Positions 40,719 through 49,393 of a stretch of 64,000 nt of DNA are shown here, one piece after another (position 1 is the first letter of the stretch; each line of letters opens with the position of its first letter). This DNA is from Lachnospiraceae bacterium (lineage in GTDB: Bacteria > Bacillota > Clostridia > Lachnospirales > Lachnospiraceae). The stretch spans positions 23,868 through 87,867 of the forward strand of contig JAKSHY010000013.1 in the NCBI GenBank assembly GCA_024399135.1, written 5' to 3'. Both the position numbers and the translations under genes were made by a program. The notes beneath the pieces are model-generated. The model saw only the letters and a list, made by a program, of their open reading frames with translations. It did no database searches and was not told the DNA's origin.

Positions 40719-42296
40719 CTATTCGTACATCGATGGATCAAAATAAATGGTTGCATATACAATGGTTGCATTTTCACCCTCCGTGGCATAGTCAGTTTTA
40801 TTGCAACCGCAGATATAATAGTCTATCTCCTGCCTGTATTCGGTTCTGTTCCCACTTCCAACGCCGCACGTTCTTCCTCTGTGATCTCCATGATTACAGT
40901 TATCACAAATCAAATATCTGGTCCCAGCTCCCGTTCCATCCTCAGCCTTGTCAGGATAAGGTGACCAGTGTACACCCTCACATCTGCAGGTACATCCTTC
41001 ATAGTAGTATGTATTTTCAACAGTTTTATATACAGGATTCGTAAAGCATCCATCCGGTTCAGGTGACTGATAATTCTGCGCTCTTACTTCCCCATCAGAA
41101 GTTTTATGTTCATGATAAACATATGAAATCTGAGCATTTCGAATTTCGTTAAGTCCGTCAAGATAACCAGTGCCGTGTCCTTCGCTATATCCCGAAGAAT
41201 ATCCTTCACTATGACCTCTTTGATAAGCATCATCTATATTTTTTCCATTTCCCAGAACATAGCGCCCATTAACCCATGCCGCGTATCCATATGGAAGATT
41301 ATCTTCTGTTGCTCCATTAACATTCACACTTTCACCGCTCTGATTTTCATACACACCAGTTATATCCTGTGAATGTGCAATAAGATTAGATATTTCTTCA
41401 AAAGACAGTATTTTAAACTCTCCGGTTTCTGCATCTTTTCCCTGACTGCATCCTATAGTCGCTAACGCTGATGCTACATTCTTTTTCCCGCTAGCGACAG
41501 ATCCAAAAACCTGTTCAAAACTCTGCGAGTAATCCCTATTGTTCTGATCAATCTTATCGCTTAATCTTTTTTCAGCGTCGCTTATTTTTGATAAGATATC
41601 TGCATCTGATTTATTCATCGAATCTGCTACCTGCTTAACCTCTGAAACAATTGCCTTTTGATTATCTCCCTGCATATTACCAAGTGAGGTTTCGACTCTT
41701 TTAACCTCACTAAGAAGCTGTCTTAATGTGTCACCCTGCTGATTTTCTAACGAACTTTCTATTCTTTTAACCTCACTGAGTAACTGCTTTTGATTATCCC
41801 CTTGCAGACTTTCCATATTACTCAGTGTATTACTCATCTGTTCTTTAAGTTCATTAACACGACTATACACAGATAGGAAGTTGTCAATCATGACGCTCGT
41901 GTCATATTCTCCACTTTCTTCAAGCTGTTTTTTCAAAGTAGTAATATCGCTCTTCGTTCCATTCAGCTTTTCATGTATCGAATCAAGATTCTCTATCATG
42001 GAGTTAATTTCTTCGCTGTCATCATCCCTGTTGCCTTCCTCTTTTTTAAGTGTATTTAATGTCAGTGTACTTTCTGTGACAGCGCTCTCAAGTGTCTCTA
42101 AATATGTATGCACCTCTTCTAATTCCGTTAAAAGTTCTTCGTTATCCATGTTTTCTATAGATTCTGCAATATCTACTCCTGACCCTTTATTAATTCTTAT
42201 GAAGATTACTACAGTCATGCAAATAAGCAGTGCCACTATCGACAGGAGCGACACTAAATGTGCCAGCTTATTTCTCTTGTTATCATTGTTTTCCAT
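40719..42296 (-). CDS. Membrane-anchored coiled-coil protein with Cys-rich C-terminus, function unknown
   Basis: 525 residues. One membrane helix (LVSLLSIVALLICMTVVIFI, 15-34) is followed by a long acidic coiled coil (45-270) with three tandem copies of a unit like QGDNQKQLLSEVKRIESSLE. Then come a Gly/Ser/Tyr patch (RGHSEGYSSGYSEGHGTGYLDG) and a Cys-rich end with CTCRC, CDNCNHGD and CGC. The topology suggests a stalk that displays a disulfide- or metal-stabilised head outside the cell. I do not recognise a family. A strong AAAGGA site precedes the ATG, and the leader contains an unusual fold at 42327-42390. Confidence 0.78.
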   Translation of the reverse strand: MENNDNKRNKLAHLVSLLSIVALLICMTVVIFIRINKGSGVDIAESIENMDNEELLTELEEVHTYLETLESAVTESTLTLNTLKKEEGNRDDDSEEINSMIENLDSIHEKLNGTKSDITTLKKQLEESGEYDTSVMIDNFLSVYSRVNELKEQMSNTLSNMESLQGDNQKQLLSEVKRIESSLENQQGDTLRQLLSEVKRVETSLGNMQGDNQKAIVSEVKQVADSMNKSDADILSKISDAEKRLSDKIDQNNRDYSQSFEQVFGSVASGKKNVASALATIGCSQGKDAETGEFKILSFEEISNLIAHSQDITGVYENQSGESVNVNGATEDNLPYGYAAWVNGRYVLGNGKNIDDAYQRGHSEGYSSGYSEGHGTGYLDGLNEIRNAQISYVYHEHKTSDGEVRAQNYQSPEPDGCFTNPVYKTVENTYYYEGCTCRCEGVHWSPYPDKAEDGTGAGTRYLICDNCNHGDHRGRTCGVGSGNRTEYRQEIDYYICGCNKTDYATEGENATIVYATIYFDPSMYE

Positions 42297-42326
42297 TTTC
42301 TTTTCCTTTCCATATTAACCAAATTT

Positions 42327-42390
42327 CGTGCCACGCCAAAATACCCTTTACTAATTTTGGGTAAACTTAATAAACATGTCTTGCGGCACG
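42327..42390 (-). other. Structured 5' leader upstream of the 525-residue surface protein gene
   Basis: On the minus strand CGTGCCGC pairs with GTGGCACG (8 bp including one G-U that is valid only in this strand). Inside, TACCC/GGGTA and TTTAC/GTAAA hairpins overlap and exclude each other. It does not match a riboswitch that I know. The leader lies about 30 nt before the start codon. Confidence 0.4.
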
Positions 42391-42441
42391 TTAAAAAACT
42401 TTAAATTTTAATTGGGGAATTTATATTGAAAATACTATTTA

Positions 42442-43635
42442 CTAATAGAAAATGTGTCCACCAATCTGGATACCTGTCAATCCTTCAATAGGGGTTCTAA
42501 AGAACAGACAGTTACCAACAGTGGTCTGTCCTGACATTGCAGCATCGGCTGCCTGATAGCAGGCCGCAGTAGCATCATTTCTGGCCAAAGCCAGTGCAAG
42601 TCGCCCACTTCCAACTGGAGAAAACTGCTTTCTTTGGTAAATAACACCAACAACAGTATCCGGGAACACTGAACTCATAACACGGTTCATTACAACCGCT
42701 CCTACAGCTACCTGACCTTCAAACGGCTGATTTCCAGCCTCACAATATATAAGATTAGCAAGCAAATATCTGTCATCTGGAGCAAAAGTTACCTGTGATA
42801 TATCTCTCCATGCAGATCTTTTAGCAAGCTCTGATAATCGTCTTTCCTCTGCAAGCTCTTTCTGAAGAGCAGAAATGCTAGCCTGCTGCATAGCAAGCTG
42901 TTCCTCCTGAGCCTTCATTTCCTCTTCTGTCTGAGCTATCTCACTCTCATACCCACTAATAGAATTAGTAGTCCTGCTTACAAGGCCAGATACCCTGCCT
43001 TGTTCTTCTAAAGCTTCCTGCCTAAGATTATCAAGTTCAACTTTTTCATCCTCCAGCATAGCCTTAGCTTCTTCAACTACACGTCTTGTCTCCTGGAACT
43101 GGGTAAGCATCTTTCTGTCATATGCAGCAAGCGATTCAAAATACTCATTTCTATTTAAGAAATCAGAAAAGCTGGACGCACTAAAAAGACTCTCAATAAT
43201 AGCAAAATCCTGTTTTTCATACATATATTTAATACGTATTTTCATTGCCTTGTACTGATCATTTTCTATCTGGATTGCTTCATTAAGATCCTCAGTCATC
43301 TCTTCAATTTCCTGATTCTTCTTAACTATTCTGTCCTCTAAATCTGCCAGGTTTTCACTAACAGCATCAAGCTCTGAATTAAGCTGTGACAAAGCGCCCT
43401 TTAAGGAATTAGTCGTCGAGTTTAAACTCTCTAATTCCTTTTTGTTGGCTTTAATCTGACTTTCAGTCTGATTCTTCTGCTCTTTAACAGCCTTAATTTT
43501 TTCTTCAAGCTCTGAAATCTTATCAGCCTTAGCAACAATATTAGGAAGAGATGTACCCAAAATAGCAACTGACATTAACATGGCAATCGCTGCTTTTTTG
43601 AATATAAACTTATTGGCTGTATCTCTTCTGGTCAT
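42442..43635 (-). CDS. SleB-type cell-wall hydrolase with PcsB-like coiled coil
   Basis: 397 residues. A signal peptide (AAIAMLMSVAILGTSLPNIVAKA) is followed by a long coiled coil (38-260) like those of PcsB/CwlO and a C-terminal SleB/CwlJ hydrolase domain (LLANLIYCEAGNQPFEGQVAVGAVVMNRV, with the catalytic-type Glu in YCEAGNQ). Such domains cut glycan strands of peptidoglycan, in spore cortex or vegetative wall. The coiled coil suggests FtsEX-like control, which is inference. The start lacks a strong ribosome binding site. The gene follows rpiB by 41 nt. Confidence 0.88.
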   Translation of the reverse strand: MTRRDTANKFIFKKAAIAMLMSVAILGTSLPNIVAKADKISELEEKIKAVKEQKNQTESQIKANKKELESLNSTTNSLKGALSQLNSELDAVSENLADLEDRIVKKNQEIEEMTEDLNEAIQIENDQYKAMKIRIKYMYEKQDFAIIESLFSASSFSDFLNRNEYFESLAAYDRKMLTQFQETRRVVEEAKAMLEDEKVELDNLRQEALEEQGRVSGLVSRTTNSISGYESEIAQTEEEMKAQEEQLAMQQASISALQKELAEERRLSELAKRSAWRDISQVTFAPDDRYLLANLIYCEAGNQPFEGQVAVGAVVMNRVMSSVFPDTVVGVIYQRKQFSPVGSGRLALALARNDATAACYQAADAAMSGQTTVGNCLFFRTPIEGLTGIQIGGHIFY

Positions 43636-43676
43636 GCTAGTATAATTACTCTTTACTAATTCTTCCCAACGGGTAA

Positions 43677-44102
43677 CTATTCCATCTTATTAATTCTTCT
43701 TACATGCTTTTCTTCATTAGAAAACTCTGTCGAAAAGAATGTTTCAACTATATCCATAGCCTCTACTTCAGCAGTTAAACCGCCACCAAGTGCTAAAACA
43801 TTTGCATTATTATGAAGCCTTGTCATCTTAGCCATGAATGGATCTGTACAGAGTGCGCATCTTACACCCTTAACCTTATTGGCAACAATAGAAATACCTA
43901 TACCTGTTGTGCAAACAACAACACCTTTTTCACATTCACCGCTCGCTACAGCCTCTGCTGCCGCTCTTCCAAAATCAGGATAATCACATGAAGACTTGTC
44001 AAAGCATCCATAATCCTTACATTCATACCCCTTACTTTCAAGGAATTCCTTTACCTTAATTTTTAAATCATATCCGCCATGATCTGAACCTAATGCTATC
44101 AT
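43677..44102 (-). CDS. rpiB: Ribose 5-phosphate isomerase B
   Basis: 141 residues; interconverts ribose 5-phosphate and ribulose 5-phosphate. The N-terminal GSDHGGYDLK, the active-site cysteine in CTTGIGISIVANKVKG and the RLHNNANVLALGGG motif are typical of RpiB/LacAB. It overlaps the end of the Sua5 gene by 4 nt (ATGA). Confidence 0.96.
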   Translation of the reverse strand: MIALGSDHGGYDLKIKVKEFLESKGYECKDYGCFDKSSCDYPDFGRAAAEAVASGECEKGVVVCTTGIGISIVANKVKGVRCALCTDPFMAKMTRLHNNANVLALGGGLTAEVEAMDIVETFFSTEFSNEEKHVRRINKME

Positions 44103-45148
44103 ACTCTTACCTCCTTATGTCCGGCAGCTTTCAATAATCTATTCATTGTAGCCATTGCTATTCCTTCTTCCCTAAACCCTTCCGAAAAAATCACTTTTAC
44201 ATTTTCATCGTCCATTTCTCGAAGAATTCTAAAAAGATTTCTGGCTATACTTTCATCGTCATCTCTGTTTCCGATTTCTTTTATTACATCAGCCCTATAG
44301 TAGCCTGAATTTTCCTTTGTTGCTATTATTCCTGTTTTTTGCCCCTGCGCTTTATATCTTGATACCTCTTCGTTAATATAGGCTACCACATCTTTGGGCT
44401 CACCATGAATTATAGTAAGTTCTCCTGATGGCGCATAATGCCTGTACTTCATTCCCGGAGCCTTTGGTTTAGCACCCGATGAACTATCGAGAATTGTCCT
44501 GTCTATAGATACGTTTTCTATGACATTTAAGAAATCTTCTTTAGTAACAAATCCCGGCCTCAGTATCATAGGCTCATCGGATGTTAAATCGATAATAGTC
44601 GATTCAAGTCCTATATCTGAAGAGCCTCCATCTATAATCATTTCAATAAGAGAATCCATATCCTCTATAACATATTTTCCTTCTGTAGGGGATGGCTTAC
44701 CACTTCTATTAGCAGACGGTGCTGCAACGAAACCACCTGATGCCTTAATGAACTTTTGAGCTATAGGATTAGAAGGATATCTTATAGCAACTGTATCAAG
44801 TCCACCAGTTGTCTCCAAAGGAACACATTCAGCCTTTTTTAATATCATTGTAAGCGGGCCTGGCCAGAATCTTTTCGCAAGCTCATATGTAATTGGCGGA
44901 ACATCTATCGCAATTTTCTCAATATCACCAATATCCGCTATATGAACTATTAATGGATTATCCGACGGGCGACCCTTTGCTTCATATATTTTCTTCGATG
45001 AATTCTTATTAAGAGCATCTCCTCCAAGACCATACACCGTTTCAGTTGGAAACGCTACAAGCCCACCATTTTTAATTATCAGTCCGGCCTCATTAATAAC
45101 ATCTTCATCGATATTATCTTTATCTATTTTAACAATTTTAGTTTCCAC
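44099..45148 (-). CDS. tsaC2: Threonylcarbamoyl-AMP synthase (Sua5 type)
   Basis: 349 residues; makes threonylcarbamoyl-AMP from Thr, bicarbonate and ATP for the t6A modification of ANN-decoding tRNAs. The N-terminal YrdC domain (FPTETVYGLGGDA near 35, KGRPSDNPLIVHI near 60, SANRSGKPSPT near 145) is followed by the Sua5 C-terminal domain (GMKYRHYAPSGELTI near 235). The start is GTG, abutting the stop of the GH18 gene (TAAGTG), so translation is coupled. Confidence 0.93.
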   Translation of the reverse strand: METKIVKIDKDNIDEDVINEAGLIIKNGGLVAFPTETVYGLGGDALNKNSSKKIYEAKGRPSDNPLIVHIADIGDIEKIAIDVPPITYELAKRFWPGPLTMILKKAECVPLETTGGLDTVAIRYPSNPIAQKFIKASGGFVAAPSANRSGKPSPTEGKYVIEDMDSLIEMIIDGGSSDIGLESTIIDLTSDEPMILRPGFVTKEDFLNVIENVSIDRTILDSSSGAKPKAPGMKYRHYAPSGELTIIHGEPKDVVAYINEEVSRYKAQGQKTGIIATKENSGYYRADVIKEIGNRDDDESIARNLFRILREMDDENVKVIFSEGFREEGIAMATMNRLLKAAGHKEVRV

Positions 45149-46852
45149 TTATATTGTTCCATTCAAATATTCTAATATTACATCCCAAACATCAGGAGTT
45201 TCCAGACCAAGCTTCCACTCTGCGACACCACCTAAACCATGAGCACTCATAACACTCAGCTTGGCTCTTATTGAATCAGCATCTTCAAGCCAAACCTGTC
45301 TTAACGTTCCACCTTCATTAATCTCGCCATAATGCTGGCAGGTTGTGTCATCCCATGTAGCCTCTATATTATGTCTTTTTAAGAAATCCTTCGCTGTCTG
45401 CATATCAACAGCCTGAGATGTCATCTCAACACCAACCGTATCCCAGATTCTTGTATAGAAAGGAATACCATTAATCACCTTATATGGAGGCACTTCCTCG
45501 AGGGTATTCTCTATTCCAGCTGTAACATATCCTATGCTGGCAACAGATCCGGCCTCTTTACTTCCAGCGTAATGCTCGTCATATCCCATGATAACCACAT
45601 AGTCAGCAACTTCACCCTGAGTTTTCCTGTCATAATAATCAGTATTGCCTAAAGGAACATAGTTATCTATGGATAGAACAAGATTGTTCTTCCTGCAGGC
45701 AATAGACAATTCTCTAATGAATTCACTAAAATCTCTTCCTGCCTCTGTCGGAAGCATCTCTATATCAACATTAATTCCATCTATTCCAACCATCAGCATA
45801 TCGCTCACCAAACGGTCTATTAAATCAAGTCTTTTAGACGTAGATTCTAAAACCTTCTTCATGCTGACATCACTTCCATGCTCTACGTTATTAAACGTAG
45901 GCCACACTTCAAGTCCAAGTGCATGTGCCCTGTCAACGTAAGCTTTGGTTGAAAAATTGTCATAATTACCTTCCGAATCATTAAGATTAAACCATGTTGG
46001 AGAAATTACATTTAATCCCTTGGTATTAGCAACATACTGGTCTAACGTATCATTTCCTGCAACACCAGCCACTGCGTGCCATCCCATATTGATTTTATAA
46101 TCCCTGCACAGATTTGAATACTCCGGTTCCTTATAATCTTCTACCGGCAAAGGTGTTTCCGGAACAATCGAGCCGATTCTTTTATTTTCAACAAAGCCAA
46201 TAATTGCATCGTCAGTCTTGACCTTAGACCACTCTTCCATCTGATCAATTACTATTACCTTGTCTCCAGCTTTTAATTCCTTTAAGATTTCTTCCTTAAT
46301 TCCACCTCTGTGTCTTACCTGAGTGTCCTTTTTAATGGTTCCAACCTGTCGTTCTTCCCATTTAGTATAAATCTGTATTCTGTTAGGATTTTCGAATTTT
46401 TCATATGAGAAATTTGAAAACTTCTTCGCATAATCAAGCGCAACTAAAAGCTTATCTCCTTCCAGTCTTGAAGGAACATATTCCATTGTGCCCGGTGTAT
46501 CATTATCAATAATCTCATTAGTTCCAACCTTATTCATAAGCATATTGGTTGGCAACGTATATATAAGAAGTGAATCAACAGGATCATAATAAAATCTGTC
46601 ATTAAAATATGTATGAACAAAGTCAAGATCAACATAGTATGTGCCATCTATCAGATACGCACGATCCTGCATGAACTCGTCCTGCCAGATAATCGCAACA
46701 TCCTCATCTGACTTATTTTCAAAATATACTTTCATATCATAAACTTCATCCGAATACGTAAATCTCTCTATGATATCCGCACCAAATGTAGCTGCTACAA
46801 CTACTATAATAAGGACGATTGCCACAAATATCGGAATTAACTTTTTATTCAT
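45149..46852 (-). CDS. Membrane-anchored GH18-family glycosidase with SH3-like domain
   Basis: 567 residues. An N-terminal membrane helix (LIPIFVAIVLIIVVVAATFGADII) is followed by copper-amine-oxidase-N-like and SH3b-like stretches (QVRHRGGIKEEILKELKAGDKVIVIDQMEEW is in this part, near 180-210) and a GH18 domain from about 250. The catalytic strand is DGINVDIE (D358-E365), with Asn for the middle Asp as in YaaH/YdhD-type spore and wall enzymes. It probably trims GlcNAc-containing wall polymers. It is the first gene of an operon with Sua5 and rpiB. Confidence 0.88.
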   Translation of the reverse strand: MNKKLIPIFVAIVLIIVVVAATFGADIIERFTYSDEVYDMKVYFENKSDEDVAIIWQDEFMQDRAYLIDGTYYVDLDFVHTYFNDRFYYDPVDSLLIYTLPTNMLMNKVGTNEIIDNDTPGTMEYVPSRLEGDKLLVALDYAKKFSNFSYEKFENPNRIQIYTKWEERQVGTIKKDTQVRHRGGIKEEILKELKAGDKVIVIDQMEEWSKVKTDDAIIGFVENKRIGSIVPETPLPVEDYKEPEYSNLCRDYKINMGWHAVAGVAGNDTLDQYVANTKGLNVISPTWFNLNDSEGNYDNFSTKAYVDRAHALGLEVWPTFNNVEHGSDVSMKKVLESTSKRLDLIDRLVSDMLMVGIDGINVDIEMLPTEAGRDFSEFIRELSIACRKNNLVLSIDNYVPLGNTDYYDRKTQGEVADYVVIMGYDEHYAGSKEAGSVASIGYVTAGIENTLEEVPPYKVINGIPFYTRIWDTVGVEMTSQAVDMQTAKDFLKRHNIEATWDDTTCQHYGEINEGGTLRQVWLEDADSIRAKLSVMSAHGLGGVAEWKLGLETPDVWDVILEYLNGTI

Positions 46853-46875
46853 TTTCGTTCCTCCAATCGCCCTAT

Positions 46876-46904
46876 ATTATAGCAAACAATTCCATATGAG
46901 TCAT
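46876..46904 (-). promoter_or_regulatory. Promoter of the GH18-Sua5-rpiB operon
   Basis: ATGACT (46899-46904), 17-nt spacer, TATAAT (46876-46881) on the minus strand. The -35 box lies inside one of two TATGAGTCAT copies that flank the nearby inverted-repeat element. Confidence 0.6.
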
Positions 46905-46923
46905 TACAAAAATACTATATATT

Positions 46924-47025
46924 GGTGTACTTAAGTTCCCGGCAACTAAATGATTGGTTTTCAGCAATATCGTTGTATTAATCCTATGATTATAAATTTG
47001 TCACTCAAGATAGGAAAAGTACACC
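46924..47025. repeat. 102-bp element with 9-bp terminal inverted repeats
   Basis: GGTGTACTT (46924-46932) and AAGTACACC (47017-47025) are perfect inverted ends. An inner TCCTAT/ATAGGA pair (46982-46987, 47010-47015) and a weaker CAAC/GTTG helix would give a three-way junction. The 10-bp direct repeat TATGAGTCAT lies outside on both sides (46895-46904, 47044-47053). It could be a MITE-like insertion, a structured RNA or a regulator site. There is no coding sequence in the 46853-47466 gap. Confidence 0.5.
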
Positions 47026-47081
47026 CAGACCAAATTCCGTAAGTATGAGTCATCCTAATTTTGTAACTATCATATAATTTA

Positions 47082-47270
47082 GCAAGATGCTCCAAAAAAA
47101 TACTGCATTACCTTATTTTGGGTTCATGTTATTAATAAGGGGAAAATGCGGCAAGCACGACTAGCTTGCAAGACACAATCTAAAGATCATAGACTGCGAA
47201 TAGTAAATTCAATTTAAAGTCCTCAAAACACGTTTCGCCTCCTCTCTTTTTAGGGATAGGAGCACCTCGC
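47082..47270 (-). ncRNA. ssrS: 6S RNA
   Basis: A consensus promoter predicts a start at G47270. The RNA's ends pair as a long helix, GCGAGGTGCTCC with GGAGCATCTTGC (including G-U pairs). The 3' half contains the hairpin CCTTATT/AATAAGG just before the closing strand, matching the central-bubble hairpin of E. coli 6S RNA (CCUUGAACC...). The apical hairpin is GCAAGC/GCTTGC. Length is about 189 nt. 6S RNA mimics an open promoter and holds sigma70-type RNA polymerase in stationary phase. Confidence 0.78.
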
Positions 47271-47276
47271 AAAACT

Positions 47277-47305
47277 AATATAGCAATATTACACAACTTT
47301 GTCAA
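47277..47305 (-). promoter_or_regulatory. 6S RNA promoter
   Basis: TTGACA (47300-47305), 17-nt spacer, TATATT (47277-47282); a near-perfect sigma-A promoter. Confidence 0.88.
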
Positions 47306-47412
47306 CATATAATTTGTATTTTATTGTGCACTTGTACTAATACATTTATTCTATATTGACCCGGCGGGTTAATTCAAATATATAAAATTTCTCTTAAATA
47401 ACGCTTAAAACA

Positions 47413-47440
47413 TTGACTAATAGGGCATTCTTCGTATAAT
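47413..47440 (+). promoter_or_regulatory. mecA promoter
   Basis: TTGACT (47413-47418), 16-nt spacer, TATAAT (47435-47440), 26 nt before the mecA start. Confidence 0.75.
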
Positions 47441-47466
47441 ATAGTGGTATCTGTAAGGAGTATATT

Positions 47467-48267
47467 ATGAGGATAGAAAAAGTGAACGATAACCAAATTC
47501 GTTGCACCTTGACGAAAGAGGATCTCGTTAATAGAAAAATAAAAATAAGTGAATTAGCTTATGGTTCTGATAAGGCTAAGACTTTATTTAGAGATATGAT
47601 GCAGCAGGCATCTTTTGAGTTTGGCTTTGAAGCCGAGAACATTCCACTTATGATAGAAGCAATTCCTGTTTCTAACGAATGTATTGTTTTAATCATAACC
47701 AAGGTTGATGATCCTGAAGAATTAGATACCAGATTTTCTAAATTCTCACCATCTGTTCACCAGGAGGCATCGAGTCCTTTATCTGATTTGATTGAGAATC
47801 TTTCAGAGGGTGCAGATGATGTTCTTGATTTATTCAAGAAGCTTCAGAGTATTAATAATAGTGCTACTCAGGAAACTTCCGCTCACGAGCTTTCAGAAGA
47901 AGAAGCAAAGGAAGCTGCCAAATCTTCTTTTAAATCTGAAATCAAGAAAAAGATTAAAGACGCTTCAGACACCATGGCTATGGTTCGTATATACGGATTT
48001 GATGATTTAAGCATTATCATTAAGCTTTCGAAGATTATTACCAACTTTTATCACGGTTCTAACTCTCTATTCAAGGATCAGAACAATGGATATTTGTTAG
48101 CAATAACTAAATCTGATCATTCGCCAGCAGACTTTAATCGTGTATGCAACATTTTAGCCGAATACGGTAACTGCATTAAATCTGTTAGTGGTTCAGATGC
48201 ATATTTAGCAGAGCATCATACACCTATTATTAGAGGAAATGCTCTTCAGACATTATCAGAAGTTTAA
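47467..48267 (+). CDS. mecA: MecA-like ClpC adaptor protein
   Basis: 266 residues. The N-terminal domain (MRIEKVNDNQIRCTLTKEDLVNRKI...) and the C-terminal domain (MAMVRIYGFDDLSIIIKLSKIITNFYHGSNSLFKDQNNGYLLAI) match the MecA/YpbH family, joined by an acidic linker. MecA feeds substrates to the ClpCP protease. AAGGAG precedes the ATG. It is transcribed alone, ending at the hairpin 48288-48311. Confidence 0.87.
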   Translation: MRIEKVNDNQIRCTLTKEDLVNRKIKISELAYGSDKAKTLFRDMMQQASFEFGFEAENIPLMIEAIPVSNECIVLIITKVDDPEELDTRFSKFSPSVHQEASSPLSDLIENLSEGADDVLDLFKKLQSINNSATQETSAHELSEEEAKEAAKSSFKSEIKKKIKDASDTMAMVRIYGFDDLSIIIKLSKIITNFYHGSNSLFKDQNNGYLLAITKSDHSPADFNRVCNILAEYGNCIKSVSGSDAYLAEHHTPIIRGNALQTLSEV

Positions 48268-48287
48268 TAGATTTACTTAAAACAGCA

Positions 48288-48314
48288 ACGCTATCTCTTA
48301 TGAGATAGCGTTTT
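48288..48314 (+). terminator. Terminator after mecA
   Basis: Perfect 10-bp stem ACGCTATCTC/GAGATAGCGT with a 4-nt loop followed by TTTT, ending 14 nt before the pflA start. Confidence 0.8.
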
Positions 48315-48327
48315 ATGAGGAAAAAAT

Positions 48328-49104
48328 ATGACCAAAGGAAAAATACATTCATTAGAGAGTTTTGGTACTGTTGATGGACCTGGAACCAGATTCGTAGTTT
48401 TCGTCCAGGGATGTCCAATGAGATGTGCATACTGCCACAATCCCGACACACAGCCTATGACCGATGGAACATTAATGGATCCTTCAGAAATTCTTTCACA
48501 GTATTTAGATAAGGAACCTTTTTACAAAAATGGTGGTGGACTCACAGTTACCGGAGGAGAACCTTTGATGCAGGTGGATTTCCTCATAGATCTCTTCACA
48601 CTCTTAAAGGAACATAATATTCATACATGTATAGATACATCTGGTATCGCATATACTAAAAGCAATACAGCTTTCATAGAAAAGCTCGATCGTCTTATGA
48701 AGCTTACAGATCTTGTCATGCTTGACATAAAGCATATAGATCCCCAAAAGCATATGGAGCTTTGCGAACAACCTAACGAAGGTATTCTGGACTTTGCCAG
48801 ATACTTAAATGATCGAAAAGTTCCTATGTGGATACGTCACGTTGTTGTTCCAGGATGGACTGACGACGATAAATATCTTTTTGATTTAGGTTATTTTATT
48901 GGCGAATTCGACAACTTGAAAGCTCTTGATGTACTGCCATATCATACTATGGGTGAAGTGAAGTACGAAAAGTTGGGAATGGAATATAGGCTTAAGGGCG
49001 TTCCAGCAATGAGTCCTAAAGCTGCTATAGAAAAAAAAGAAATTATTCTGAATGGAATAAGAAAACGTCGCGAAGAAAGGAGTAAAAACAATGACAGTAA
49101 CTAA
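48328..49104 (+). CDS. pflA: Pyruvate formate-lyase activating enzyme (radical SAM)
   Basis: 258-residue radical-SAM enzyme that makes the glycyl radical in PFL. The CxxxCxxC cluster site is GCPMRCAYCHNPD near residue 30, the GG(E)P strand is VTGGEPLMQ near 77, and LDIKHIDPQKH follows. It lacks the extra ferredoxin insert of other glycyl-radical activases, so it is the PFL type. It converges with the split PFL operon across a terminator. GAGGA precedes the ATG. Confidence 0.95.
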   Translation: MTKGKIHSLESFGTVDGPGTRFVVFVQGCPMRCAYCHNPDTQPMTDGTLMDPSEILSQYLDKEPFYKNGGGLTVTGGEPLMQVDFLIDLFTLLKEHNIHTCIDTSGIAYTKSNTAFIEKLDRLMKLTDLVMLDIKHIDPQKHMELCEQPNEGILDFARYLNDRKVPMWIRHVVVPGWTDDDKYLFDLGYFIGEFDNLKALDVLPYHTMGEVKYEKLGMEYRLKGVPAMSPKAAIEKKEIILNGIRKRREERSKNNDSN

Positions 49105-49291
49105 AGATATGACAATGGGTGAAATTCTTTCACTTGATCCTAATATGGCTAATATACTTGTTGAAGCAGGAATGCACTGTGTAGGATGTCCTTCACACTC
49201 ATTCGAGGCTCTCGGCGAAGCAGCAATGATTCACGGAATCGATGTTGATTCTCTTCTTGAGAAGCTTAACAATCAGTTAGCAAACAAATAA
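49091..49291 (+). CDS. DUF1858 small redox-type protein
   Basis: 66 residues, DUF1858 family (often fused or adjacent to hybrid-cluster and other redox proteins). The motif CVGCPSHSFEALGEAAMIHGID carries a CxxC pair. It overlaps the end of pflA by 14 nt and has its own AAGGAG, so translation is coupled. A link to PFL activation or oxygen protection is inferred from position only. Confidence 0.88.
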   Translation: MTVTKDMTMGEILSLDPNMANILVEAGMHCVGCPSHSFEALGEAAMIHGIDVDSLLEKLNNQLANK

Positions 49292-49336
49292 TCGCTTGAT
49301 TATAATTTTAGTATCTTTGTGTCGTAAGACATAACA

Positions 49337-49366
49337 AAAGGGCGTTGGATTATTCCAACGCCCTTT
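49337..49366. terminator. Bidirectional terminator between pflA and PFL operons
   Basis: Perfect 12-bp stem AAAGGGCGTTGG/CCAACGCCCTTT with a 6-nt loop, between convergent genes. Confidence 0.92.
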
Positions 49367-49393
49367 AATTACCTGTCAATTCAATTCTACAGA

